Shown: in pieces, positions 20,104-32,185 of the stretch
How the letters are laid out: each line of letters begins with the position of its first letter
Position numbering within the stretch: the stretch's first letter is position 1
NCBI GenBank assembly: GCA_001557505.1
Contig: LSAX01000006.1
Location: forward strand, 2,914,001 to 2,978,000
Length of the DNA stretch: 64,000 nucleotides
Origin: Reticulascus tulasneorum
Taxonomy: Eukaryota > Ascomycota > Sordariomycetes > Glomerellales > Reticulascaceae
Reading direction: 5' to 3'
Translations under genes and position numbers: made by a program
The notes under the pieces: model-generated
The model's input: the letters and a program-made list of their open reading frames with translations, nothing else
Databases searched by the model: none
What the model was told of the DNA's origin: nothing

Positions 20104-23100
20104 ATGAGCACGATGACTCTTCGGGGCTTACTATCACCGGGGTGCTTACTATTTGTGGCAGTTCTATTCACCCAACTGGCCGCTTTTTCTTTCACTCGTT
20201 GGTGTTTCTTGCATATCTTGCTGTGATACCTAACTTTGGTACTAATTTTGACCTTCAAGCAGCTCTACCAAGCAGTGATAAAGAGTGTACCATTACTTCG
20301 AACCTTCCTAGTTTGATCGGCAAGGACGGCTCCTCCGCGTCCCAGATTTGTCCTTGCTGCCACACCAGTCATGTCCTCAAGACATTCACTACGGTCTATG
20401 CTGTTACTCGACAGAGCACCACTCCCAATGGCGGAGTGCTACCGCGCATTCTTGAATCTCTCAGCTCAGTATCGGAGACATCGTCTCCTCTCTCTAATCA
20501 AGGTTCTCATTCGTCATCAAATACCTCGAAAGAAATAGCTCCGAGCTCGAAGAAATCATCCTTCACGTGGTCCAAAGACTTGACTCTCGTGACTGTGGTA
20601 ACATCTTTTGCCTCCGGAAATAAACATGCGACGAGCCATTCAACTTCTTTAAGACTGACTACCGTTCTGAACGTTGTGACAGCCGGTCCTTCTGGACTAA
20701 ATTCCAATACCGCGCCCAACTCAACTGCCACTGGTTCACCAATTTCAAACAATTCTGGAAGCAGTGGAGCAGAGGCTCTACCAAACTCGTCGACGTTATC
20801 AACCACGGGCAGTTTTGCATTGATTTCTACATCGTTTTCGGACCATGAGTCTGAGCCCCCTTCGAGTACTCAATTCATTAGGCAATCCACCACGGAAACT
20901 AGCCTTCCAACTCCAGTGGACGCTACTTCTCAGGGGATAATTCCCACCGACATCAGCCAAAGGTCTTCTACTGATTCAAACACACTGATCACCACTAACA
21001 TTCTCGATACAACTACTGCTGATATCACTTTTTCAGTGGATCCAATCCTGCCAAGCAACAGTTCTGAGTCGAACATTGTGATCACTGTGATATCTAGTCT
21101 CACAGCTATCGATAGTTCTCTGACACTACCTAGTGTTTCCGCCACTGAGACTACTGAACCATGGTCACGGTCTCTTTCTCTTCCAAGTCCAAGCTTTTTG
21201 TCTTCAACACTACCTCCTGTCACTTCATCGGTCGGCAAAACTACAACAAACTCGACAACCATTTTGCCTAGTCAGGGCAGTACTGGTACTCCAAATGAAG
21301 GCAGTAGTGCAACTGCAACCTTGAAGTTGCCAGAATCGACAACTTCAGAAGGGAGTGAAGTACTTATTCCACCTCCTTTTGGCTTGCCAATTCCTCCGCC
21401 GCCAGGTCCTCCACCACCTCCACCGCCACCGCCGCCAGGTCCCCCGCCCGAGCCTTCACCGCCTAATGAGGACGAGAGAGAATCGCGAGAGCCAGAGTCC
21501 CAGAAGTCCACCGCGTCGACACCCAGTACCTCCACATCAACAACTAGTACTTCCACATCAACAACTAGTACTTCCACATCAACAACTAGTACTTCTCCTT
21601 CAACCGCTAGTACTTCTACTTCAACCACTAGTGCTTCTACTTCAACCACTGGGACTTCTACTACAACAACTAGGACTTCTACTTCAGCAACTAGCACGTC
21701 TACGTCTTCCTGTTCAGCAACTCTTACAGTGGCTCCCAAGTGTACACAGCTGTGCTCAGTACGACGGGTCTCCGCTCAAGGAAGCCAGTCGTTCACAACC
21801 ACATGCGCCACAGCAACATGTCAGACTACGTACGATTGCTCTTCCGTACCCACAACCACTACAACTTCATTTGTGACCGCAACCCCAACTGCTGCAGATT
21901 TCTGCTCTCCTGGATTTTGCCCAGAGTGCAATGCAGCCGCCCTCAGCGCTTCAAAAAGGGCAAAGGGAGATGGAGATGTGATCATTCAGGATGTAATCAC
22001 GACCCCCGAGACTTGGCGAGGACCGGGCAACTGGTGGGAGCATATGCGACAAGTTGCCACTGATTATGGTCCTGGGCTTGCTAAACATCCTACTCTATTC
22101 GCTTACTCATCTTCATACTTTACTCTGTTTGACAGAAATGAAGATGGTCGCCGGATTGGCAGGCCCCGAGCTGGTGGAGTGCCTCCTGTGTTTGGGTGCA
22201 CCATTGTCGTAGTGGCAACTCCAAGAGGAATCTTCACAAGTCACATATGGGAGCTACCGGCCTTCACGGTCCCGAAGAATGATTTCCCTCATCTTGCAGA
22301 TATGTATCCCAAGAGCCAAGACCAATACTTTGACGACCAGGTCCTCGGATTCTTCGAAACGGGCCGAGATGAGCCTTTCCCAGAATATCCCGCTCTTTCA
22401 CAATTGATCCGACCAGGTGGTCCACTTCATTGGGAAGACATGGAGTTCTTCTCTTTGTTCATTCTTTCACCAAGAGCTTTTGATGCCAGTGCAGATGCAC
22501 CGCTTCAATACAACGACGAGATTACGGATGTCTACAACGTCTTCACGCGCGACTACGGTGTTCCGAAGAATCTAGTGTCTGTTCGTGCGTACAACAGGCA
22601 TCGAGCCCTCATGCGAGATTGGCACAAGGTCAATGGTGCCATTCCTCCAGGGGAGGGCTGGGTACCAAACGGGGAGGCACAACCATGGATGGGTTTGCTT
22701 TCTTGGCAGTACAGTCCACGACAACCCCCCCGGGACCCCGCGAACTCCGGCACTAGAAAGGTGTTGACAATTAGATGGGAGAACCAGGAGATTCTTCGAC
22801 GATCATGGTGTGGCAGCGGCCATATTGGCGCATCCGATGCTGGCCCATCCGGAAGTTCTGGCAAGGGTCTGGCGTCTAGACAGGACACGGGCGAAAAGAA
22901 AGCTTGCCCCCCACCAGAAAGGGTATGCGCGCCAGGTCTCTGCTCAAAATGTGGCGATGCATCGAATCTTAAGGCTCGAGTCCCGGGTGAAGGTGACGCA
23001 ATTCTACAGGATCAACTCACCTCGCCAGATACTTGGGAACCTGATCAAGAGGATTGGTGGAGAAAAATGCGGCAGGTAGTTCTTGAACACGGCGTTGACT

Positions 23101-26100
23101 ATGGACAAGATGACGACGGTGGTGTTGGGTACTCGTCTTCCATTATCACGGAGTTTGACAAAGAGGATAACAGCTACGCCTTTGGTAGAAAAGCGAGGGG
23201 AGGCGGAACCATGCCAATTTTTGGCTGCACCGTTGTGGTCGTCGTTTCACCGAAGGGAATCTACACGAACCACCTTTTCGAAATGCCGAATTTCAAAATC
23301 CCCGATCGTTATATTGACTATTTCCCATTCGACCAGGAGCACTACTTCCAAACACGCATACTTGACTTCCTCCGTCACGGGGTCACCGAAGAACCGACTG
23401 GCAAGGTGTACCCTAGCCTGATCGAGAATACAGGTCCCGGGAAACTCCTCCACGAGCCGTCCATGGAATGGTTCCAGGCTTTCATTATCACACCCATCAG
23501 ATGGTATCGCACCGTGGATGACCCAGCGGAATTTGTCTCTGCGGTGGAGAAAATCAAAGAGGTTCTCATTCATGAGGCCGGCATCAACGCGGAATTGATC
23601 ACCGTGCTGCCATATCTCAAACAAGAAGATCTTGCGAGGGACAATGAGGAGTTCGGGCTAGGCGAGACAGGAGAATCAGAATCGTGGATGGGTCTGTTAT
23701 CCTGGCAGTACGCTCCTCAGCAGCCTCTCCAGTTGGGATCTGGGGAGGTGGCACCCTCCCGTCCTTTGAATGGAAAGGCTCTGGTCATCAGATTCCAGAG
23801 GAAGGAGATTTTACGAAAATGGTGGTGTGGTAGCGGGTTCAAACCAGGGGTTGAGACCGGCGATGGGAACACTCGGCGGGACGAGGACGCGTGTGTGTTG
23901 ACTGACAGACCGTTATGTGGCGTGAACTGTCCTGTTTGCGCTGCAGAGCCGCCATTCGCAGCACGGCAGGCGCCAGGAGCTCGTACCTCAATCATCGGAT
24001 GGGACATCAAAGGCCCGAGTGAATGGCACGGTGGCGAAGCTGAATGGTGGGACAGAATGTATCAGATTGTCTATCGGAAAGGTGCCGGCTTCGGACGCGC
24101 CCAAGACGACGATGGAAAATTCCAGCATTGGTCAACATCAAAGATCGTTCAGTTCGACAAAAAAGACGACGGAACGGCCGCGCCAAAACCCGACGGCGGT
24201 GGTTCTGGCCCAGTGTGGGGATGCACCATGGTTATCGTTGCTTCTCCTGCAGGTATCTACACCAGCCACTTGTGGGAAGTGCCAGCATTCACGGATGCCA
24301 AGGGCCGGGGCGACGAAGCAGAGGAGTATGTCGCAGAAAACTTTCCTCGTCCGTTGGAGGAGTACTTCAAGGAGCATGTGCTTGAATTTCTTCCCCAAGG
24401 AGACAGCACCCGCCGCACTATCTACCCAGGCCTGATGAGCACTGTTGGAGCTGGCGGCATCTTCGAATCGAACGAAAAGAGCTGGATCTGGGCTGCTATA
24501 GTGACGCCATTGAACGTCAGATCCGGTAACCCTGCGCCCTACTACGAGGACAAGATCGAACGCATCAAGGGCTTTCTGAGAGAGCGAATGAGGATTCCCA
24601 CCGACAGCATAAATCTTCTCACTTACGCTCCGCATAACTCCTTGGGAAATACAGATATGACGGGCTACGAGCGGTGGATGGGACTGCTCTCCTGGATGTA
24701 TTCTCCATCACACAAGATAACCGATGACAACGGGGAGAGTCGCTTCACCAAGAAGCTGAGGATCATGTTCGAGAAGAATATCATCTTTGAGAAGGAATGG
24801 TGTGGATCTGGAAACCGCGCAGACGCCGAAGGGGAGGGCAATAGTCGAAGAAAGGAGTCACCGGCAGGCCCATCGTGCCCGGTCCCACGTCGCGAACTCT
24901 GCGGAGGTGGCTGTGCCAAATGTGGTCAGTCTGCTGCGCTTGATGTCCAAAAGCGAGCACCTGGTGACGGTAATATCATTCTATCTTATGATCTTACCAG
25001 CCCCGAGACTTGGCCGGCGGGACAAGCTGACTGGTGGAAGAAAATGCGCCAGGTTGTTCGTGATCACGGCACCCCATTCGGCAACCCAGCTCCTTGGACG
25101 GTGTGGTCCACGGCCAGAATAGCATTGCTTGATCACGACGAAGATGGGGAATACAACCCTCGACCGCGAGGAGGAGGGTCAGGACCCGTCTGGGGATGCA
25201 CCATTGTTGTCTTGGGATCTCCGGGTGGCGTATACGCCAGCCATTTATGGGAGGTGCCGAACTTCATGATTCCGGAAGATGGGCCACCCGCTGAGAAGTA
25301 CACCAGACCCTTAGCCGAGTACTTCAACGAAGGTGTGGCGGAATTTATTTTATACGGAGATGACACTCATGAGCCTGAATCACCGAGCCTTTACAACAAT
25401 GTTGGTCATGAGGAGGCATTCGAGACCAACGAGAAGCTGTGGGTCTGGGCCGCAATCATCACGCCTGGGATATATGACCCGTTCAATGCCGTTGCCGAAT
25501 ACCCGGATGCAGTGCAGAAGATTGGGGATCTTTTGGTTGACAAGCTCAGGCTTGATCCTGAAATGATCGATCTGATTCCATATCCTGTACGTGAAGCTGT
25601 GGACATAGGCGAGAACCAAGACGGGACGGTTCGCGCTGATGGCGGCAATCCCGACGCGGAACCGTGGATGGGTTTGCTTTCATGGCAATACTCTCCGGCG
25701 CACAAGCTCACCGACGCGCAAGGAAACAACCGGGCTTTCGTCAAGAAGCTGGTGGTCAGGTGGGAAAAACTTGTCATCCTAGACAAAGAGTGGTGCGGCT
25801 CTGGAAATCGAGTGCCAGGAGCTGGCGGTCAAGGGGCTGCTCGACGACAAGACGGTGAAGCCTGTCCACTTACGCGTACCAGCAGCGTGAGCTCTACATC
25901 CACTACCTCTTTACGAAGTTCGAGCACAACCCGGCCAAGTACCACCATAACAACCTCGACGAGGACCACTGCCCCACCGGATCCGGAAATGACAAAGTGC
26001 GCGGCGTTGAATTACTGCAGGGATCTCTCCTGCAAATTGAAAGAGAAGCCCAAGTGCGCCGAAGTTTCAGCCGGCACTCTGGTGATCTACCTGTGCAAGT

Positions 26101-26738
26101 GCGTCGATAACAACACGCCCAAGCAGGGAGACGGCTGCTCCAGCAACAGCGAATGCAACGGCATGGTCTGCAACGCCTCCAAGCACCCTGTTTGCATCGC
26201 TTGGATCAAAGACCAAAAACAGACCTGCCAGTGCGTAGATAACGCACAGAAAGGCACAATTTGCGTCAGCGACGAGAGCTGCCGAACCTTAGCCTGCGAT
26301 TCCGACCTGCACTCGAAGTGCGTCCAGTTCACACCTTTGTCTCCACACAAATGCGAATGCGTACCGAACAAGACGCCAACAAAGCAGACGAAATGCGACG
26401 CCTCGGACGACTGCGTGGAATTAGCATGCGGCGGTGATCCTTGGGTGGTGGCCACCTGCCACAATGAACGTTGCGACTGCAGGAGCTACATCAAGGATGG
26501 CTTCGCGTGCGGGAGGGACGAGTACTGCCAGCACATGGACTGTGATCCGGCCTACCACATTATGCGGTGCCGGGAGAACAAGTGTCGCTGCATCCAGGCC
26601 GCGAAAGATGGCATAAGGTGCCAGACTGACAAGGACTGCGCCCATCCGGACTGCACTGACTTTCGCTGCGTGGTGACGAGAGTGAATGAGAAAGCCTGCC
26701 ACTGCGTGTCGCACTCGTGGGATGAAGAGGGCAACTAG
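20104..26738 (+). CDS. Giant secreted protein: mucin-like stalk, four Cys-x14-His domains, six Cys-rich modules
   Basis: The long frame lacks an ATG at its start. An upstream exon (20104-20197) supplies MSTMTLRGLLSPG and a strong signal peptide. The intron runs 20198 to 20259 (or 20262), with branch CCTAAC and phase 1, giving about 2190 residues. In order: a Ser/Thr-rich stalk (about 60-400), a polyproline run (about 410-440), a STSTTST minisatellite stalk, then four homologous domains (about 599-885, 939-1222, 1268-1549, 1598-1879). Each domain carries WW-x(2)-M near its start, the motif GC-T-x(13)-H-x-x-E-x-P-x-F (Cys678/His693, 1021/1036, 1353/1368, 1678/1693), WMGLLSW, and a closing WCGSG. 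Each is preceded by a small Cys cluster and a basic site (SKR, KAR, AAR, QKR). A Thr-rich linker and six modules C-x5-C-x4-C-xn-C-xn-C-x-C (1945-2190) finish it. I do not recognise the domain. The invariant Cys and His suggest a thiol hydrolase or deamidase-like site, by inference only. Confidence 0.8.
21531..21710 (+). repeat. 21-bp minisatellite inside the stalk of the giant protein
   Basis: About eight head-to-tail copies of a 21-bp unit encode Ser-Thr-Ser-Thr-Thr-Ser-Thr variants. The first three copies are identical (TCCACATCAACAACTAGTACT). Later copies drift (TCTACTTCAACC...). The period is a multiple of three, so copy-number change would lengthen or shorten the O-glycosylation stalk without breaking the frame. 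Confidence 0.85.
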
Positions 26739-27240
26739 AAAGGAGCATATCGTCACTAAGGGAGGCCTAAGGTAGCTTGGCAGGCGGGTTGCCCTGGCAT
26801 GTGAGATGAGAAGCTGAGAGAATGAAGGAAGCTTCTGACCCTTTCCCGGTCGACTAGGCTTAAGGAATGGATAATAGCACAGTAGATATGCGAGTGAGAA
26901 TGCAATACATTCTACTTTGCCACACTGCCTGATTAATGACTGGGTTGTCAGCTGGATAAGCTGTCGAGCGAGCCTGCCTGACACTCTCAGTTATATGCCA
27001 ACTGTTGCTCTTCAGTCCTAAGAATGCATCACGTAGTTGAACAGCAGACTGTGATCATGAATGGTCTTGCCTATCCATAAACTAAACGCCGATAATGTAA
27101 CAATCGACCTGCCGAAATCATCGTATAAACATTCCTCAACTCCAACCTGCCTTCGCTTGATCATAGACTCGGCTAGACCGTGTTCGCTATTTTGAGAATC
27201 CCATAGTAACCCATAAGCCGTTATCGGCTGCCACATGCTG
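26739..27240. other. Convergent 3' flanks
   Basis: This is the 500-bp gap between the ends of the giant secreted protein gene (+) and the coiled-coil gene (-). No gene or clear terminator structure is seen. Confidence 0.5.
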
Positions 27241-28480
27241 TCATGCCTGCGCCTGTCGCTCTTGTGACCTCAACCCAGCGCTCGCCGCACTCTCCCCAAC
27301 CCGAACCTCTTCTTCAGGGACGCCGACACCCACACTTCCCGCCACGCTGTGGATACTCTGCGTCGTCATTCCCCTCTCCCTCTCTCCCGGCCGTTCAGTC
27401 CTCACATCCCTGGGACGAGCAATGCTCGCCCCGCCACCAGGCGTGACGCTGACGCTCGCAGTCGTGCTGACACTCTCGCTCCTCGTCCTGCTCGCATCGC
27501 TAGCACGTCGTTCTCGCACGGTCCGTTCCAGCTCGCGAATGCGCCGCTTCAGCGTCTCGTTCTCGCGCTTCGCGGCCTCGAGCTCGGAGCGGTAGAATGC
27601 CGTCTCTTCGTATCTAGTTGTAGCAGGCATGAGACCGGGAGACAGCTGCTCGCTCACGCCATGGCTACCTGGGGTTGCCGATGGAACTGGTATGGGGGCA
27701 GGCGGGAAGCGCTGTTGCTGGAAGTAGTTCAGTGTCGAGTCGTTTGGTTGTAAATGCTGCGGCGCGGGGGAGCTCGTTTGGCTGCGCCGGGATGCGGTGC
27801 TGTTTTGCCGGGATAAGGAGACGGGGTTTTGGGGTCTTGGACCCGACGTCGTGGAGATGTTGGTCGAGCCTGCTATTGCGGTTACGCTACGCGCACTGGT
27901 GTTCGAAGGGGAGCGTTGGTGTCGCTGGCTGGTTGATGGTATGGAGAAACCTGCGCCTGATAGTAGGTGGGTGTCGCCAGGCTCGGTGCCGGCGTTACTC
28001 GCCGAAGTCGACGACGTGTTCGATACGACGGAGGCATTCTGGGCAGTTCGTAAGAGTTGGAGCTCGCGAGTAAGACGGTTCACCTGCAGATACCTGTTAG
28101 ATTATCATGTCGCGGCTGCAACGTTGGACAGGTGCACCAACCACAGCTTCCTGCTCCTTCTCCAACTGCATATGCAAATCAGCAGCAGTAAGTGGTCTCG
28201 GGTGCCGCAGCGGCCCCGGCCCAGAGATCACGCCGGCATCGGTGCTTGCCAACGGCGGCGGGAGCTGGGCGCTTGGCAAAGCTGAGCTGGTGGGGAGTTG
28301 CGAGGACGGCAGCGAGGGGTGTGGGATGTTGGATGCTTGGTTTACGGTACTTTGATTCGAGGGCAAGATGTTGAGCGAAGGAGACGTTGGGATCGGCGGG
28401 GGAGGCATCGGGTTCGATGACGCTCTGCGGGAGTTCGCCAGTGAGTGAGGCGATGCTGGGACCGAGTTAAGATCTGGCAT
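27241..28480 (-). CDS. Conserved fungal protein, disordered with a C-terminal coiled coil
   Basis: Two exons, 28142-28480 and 27241-28083, joined by a 58-bp intron (28084-28141, donor GTTGGT, acceptor CTGCAG), give 393 residues. Splicing restores a continuous helical stretch QLEKEQEAVVNRLTRELQ. The open frame runs further upstream with unlike composition; MPDLNSVPASPHS at 28480 is the sensible start. Residues 1-90 are Pro/Ser-rich and disordered. The segment PLRHPRPLTAADLHMQLEKEQEAVV then leads into a helical part. A Ser/Thr-rich middle is followed by a coiled coil at about 275-312 (YRSELEAAKRENETLKRRI...) and a polar tail. I recall similar predicted proteins across filamentous ascomycetes but no established function. 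No DNA-binding basic region of bZIP type precedes the coiled coil. Confidence 0.75.
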
Positions 28481-30697
28481 GGTACTCGACTGCACCTTGG
28501 ATCGTAGCAGCGGGTGTTTGATGGGGGGTTGGGGATGTACGGAATGATGGTGTTGGAGCCGGGCACTTTGACGATATGGGCGGATGCGAGCTGCGTAGTG
28601 AATTTCTGCGACGCGTCGAGCAGGCGTGGTCGTGCCGGTCGCATTCAACAGCGGCCGTCTGGTCCTCGTCATCCAATCTTCAGCAGGTAGTGAGTGGCGC
28701 TGGCCGAATTGCATGCAATCTCAGCTCAGAAATGTAGCTTCTCCAAATTCATGCATCTCGAAACGCATGCGACTCCCCCGCAATTGTACGGGCCATCACT
28801 AGCCACACACAGAGCAATCAGCCACAGCCAAAGGAAGTTACAGCCACTGCGAGCTTCTCAGGTACGTACCTTGTGGAACTTGAGAGGGGCATTGAGCACG
28901 TGATAATATGATTTGGCACGTGACTGCGAATGATGATGGGGGGCTGATATCAGCTACAAGCAATCTATCACTTCATGCGGACTACCATGAATCCGAGCAT
29001 TGCAATATCGAGCTGCAAACAACCTTGCTGACATCAGAGAGGAACAGTGTAACACTCCCGTGCCCGCCGCTGAAAGCTCGTCGACACGGACGGCCCCTAC
29101 ATGTCAACAAACCAGCATCCAACAGCGTTCTGACCTAACTAGCAACATCTCGCAGCCAAGCCGCCCAACCAGGACCTCCCCTCCATAATTGTCTGCCTCC
29201 TCCTGACTCGACCTAATTACCTAAGGTGCCCTTGCTTTCTTTCTTTTACGGGGTACAAAGCAAGTTAGTCCATTCAGTCTAACGGAAGCCGAAACGGTCG
29301 CCGTTTTCATGAGGTATTCACACCAGTGGCTGCCCACCCCCCTCCCTTCTGTGGCTTGCGTGTCCATCCCCCCTAATTTAGCGCAAGCACCCAAACTTGG
29401 CAGATGCCCTGCAAAGCGCCCCGGAGCAAAAGGACCGTCAGCACATCGCTCTAGCGGGAGTCTTTCGGGATTTCTAGAACCTCGCCTATCTGCATTTCGT
29501 AGGTCGTGATATTCGCGCGACCGACACTTTCGTCGCCGATCAAGTCGTCATATTTTCGAGTCTCTCTTCCTCGCAGTGGCCCCACTCTTTTACCATTATA
29601 TTATTTTAGACTTTCAAGGGAGAGTAACATCCAAGTTCGGGCAACTGTGGACTTTGCGGGCCATCCTCTGCATCGTCCCAGTTTTGATCATCCATGCGAG
29701 CTGCTGTTCTCCACCAAAACCATATCCCCCCCCCGGACCATACACAAAGTCACGTATATCAACCCACTATATGATCGACTGGCACCGCGGGCAGCGCCAG
29801 CGGAATCCAACCTCAGCATCCCACAGAAAACGCCCTTGGCGACCGTGGTACGGTGTCACGGCGTGAGATGGGATCGAGATCAGCCCCCTCCCGCAGATGC
29901 CTGCGATCGCCCGCTGTCACATTCCCAAGCTTGCAAAAAACCGGATTTCGTGCCTTGAACGACATGTGCCATACCTCATGCGGCTGAGTGTTTCATCATT
30001 CTACCTCAGACCCGGCCAATCGCAGTCTGCTTGCGATGTCACCTTGTGCAGCTCACAATTTGATTGTCCTCGTCTCATTGGATTGCCTGACTCGGGGCGA
30101 TTAACCTTTGGCGAATGGGACGAACAATGAGTGAGTCTTTTTTCTTTCATTCTTTTGCCTCTTCTCTACGGCCCGTGTAGTTAAGGTACATACAATTACA
30201 TTGCGCGTTGCGCCCGAACCCGTGAAAGACCATGGGGGGAGAAAAACAACCAAACCCCTCTCGACAAATCGCTGGTCCCATTATACGACAAAAGGAAACT
30301 GATAGTCATAGCCGCGTATTGATATTGGGTGAATGACGGCAGGTAGTCATGGGATAATCGGTCGTTACAAGTCCTCGCTAATCCATATCGCTACATGGTC
30401 AGCCTTGTGTTCGAGAGAAAGCTTGCGGTTGTGACAACGACAGAAGGAAATAAACAGGCATGTCCCATCCAAGCGTGCCAGCTCACTTGTCGCAGGCTAC
30501 GTCGGCACCGAGCCAGTGCGCTGTCTCGGATCACCGGCCATTCCCAGCACAAGTCCTGCCGGGTATAGCCTGTGGGGTGAACGCCACTGACGCTAGCCTA
30601 GCCTCCAACCCGTTCCACCCAGGAGACAACGACCGCACTCGCAGCCTGTCCTAGCTTCCACTCTCATCGTAGCAAAGCAAGGAAAGCAAGGGGAACC
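28481..30697. other. Long intergenic region (2.2 kb)
   Basis: This is the upstream region of the coiled-coil gene and downstream region of the acidic protein gene. Several forward frames (for example 29506-29958) overlap each other in different phases and are Pro, His and Arg-rich without motifs, so I reject them. A C-run lies near 29730. Nothing else is recognised; a non-coding transcript cannot be excluded. Confidence 0.4.
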
Positions 30698-31556
30698 TTA
30701 CAGCAAAGACAGCGTCAAATCGCCGTGAATCCTGGCCTTCAACTCAATCTCGATTTCCAAGTTCAAATCCAGCCGCAGCTTCAATGGGTTCTTCCCGTCC
30801 TCTTTCGGCGCAGGCTGTTGCTGCTGCTGCATGCGCATGTTTTGTTGCTGATTCTGCATGTACGCATCCTCACCGCCTTGCTCGCGGCGCGGTCGCTGCA
30901 TCATTTGCTTTCTCGTGGCGAATGGGTCGTGCTGCATCCATGATGGTTGGTTGCGGCCCTTGATGGGCCGTTGGGCCTCTGCCGTGCGAGGCTTCTGCTG
31001 CTCTGGAGCGGCTGCCGCTGGTTGCTGCTGGGCCGGAGGAGGCGCGGCAGTGGTGTAGTCTTCTGCCTCCTCGTCGTCTGAGGCGGCTTCCTCATCATCA
31101 TCGTACTCCTCAGCGTAGTCATTGCCGTCTTCGTCTTCGTCGTACTCTTCGCCTTCGTACTGCTCCTCGCCTTCGTAGCCTTCATCATCGTACTCCTCTC
31201 CCTCATACTCCTCGCCGTCCTCCCCCTCTTCATCGTACTCTTCCTGTTGCTCTACGCCATCCGCAGCCGGCTCAGGCTCCGCCTTTTTGGCGGAAGCTGG
31301 CTCGGGTTCTGCTAGCTCATCTTCTTGCTCAGTTCGGCCCTCATCGCGGGCTTCCACTTGCGCAGGCTCCTGCTGTTCAGGTTGCGGTTGAGGATGCGAT
31401 TCAGGCTGCGCCTGAGAGAGTGTCTCGGGCTTCTCCACCTCTGGCTTGTTGCTTGCAGGAGTAAACTCGTTCTGCTGAGCGTCCTTCGTGATGATCAATA
31501 TACGCGCTCAAGACACACTGTGGCATGTTCGTGCTTACCTTAGTGTTAGACGCCAT
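30698..31556 (-). CDS. Acidic disordered protein with a conserved C-terminal amphipathic strand
   Basis: Exon 1 (31539-31556) encodes MASNTK. The intron starts at GTAAGC and ends at an AAG (31484) or a better CAG (31475); both keep the frame, giving 264-267 residues. The protein is Gln/Glu/Pro-rich, with an acidic Glu-Tyr-Asp-Gly tract in the middle (EEYEGEEYDDEGYEGEE and similar), then a Gln/Ala-rich segment. It ends in a hydrophobic-alternating motif, KLRLDLNLEIEIELKARI, followed by HGDLTLSLL. The same ending is seen in the protein at 33424. The stop codon sits inside a GTAAGG donor-like sequence, so a further 3' exon is possible. Function is unknown. It belongs with the neighbouring LEA/DUF3659-like genes. 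The gene is divergent from the one at 32186, with about 630 bp between starts. Confidence 0.7.
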
Positions 31557-32185
31557 CGTGATGGATTATGATAGAAGGTAAAGAGCACACGTGTATGTTG
31601 TGATATGATTGATGGTATGAAAGTCTAGGACAGAACTAACTGCTAAGAAAAGTCCCGGTGCAAGACCCTTAAATCAGATCCGGTTGGAGAGGCTTCAGAT
31701 GCAGATCAAGGCTAGACCGTGACGCAATGGAAGGCAAGCATGCTTTTGCGCATTCATGCTAATGACCTTAAAGACCGTCAAGCCGTGTGATATCACTTTA
31801 TCACACCTCTGCTAACACATAACTCCCCAGAACAGGTTTTGTGAAAGTAAATGCGACCTGTAGGGTCTTCTCGGATCGGCAGGGTCCATGAGGCATGGGT
31901 GAACAGATGAAAGGTGTGACGTCTTTTGTGTGAAAACACTCTCTGGAGTGGAAGCAACGACAAGAGAGTGTCTTGCAGATATGACGTAGAAAAGGGGGTG
32001 TGATCTTCAAGAGTGTGTTATGGTGTGTGGGTAAATCCATGTGGTGGCGGGCAGGGGGATCGTGTAAGTCCCGACTGAAATGGAAACATATGACGCCGCC
32101 CTCACCAACACTCGAGAATCCAGCAGATTTACTCGCAAACTACTCGCTCATCGGCGCAAACGAGACCCCACGCACACTTGAAAAC
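31557..32185. promoter_or_regulatory. Divergent promoter region between two stress-type genes
   Basis: 629 bp lie between the start codons of the acidic protein (-) and the small conserved protein (+). AGGGGG stretches near 31994 and 32053 contain the stress-response-element core AGGGG known from yeast and other fungi. Use of these sites here is inference. No coding frame is supported inside. Confidence 0.3.

Noticed and set aside
29506..29958. 150-residue forward frame in the long gap after the coiled-coil gene
   Set aside because: Rich in Pro, Arg and His with overlapping frames in other phases; reads like a C-rich untranslated region.
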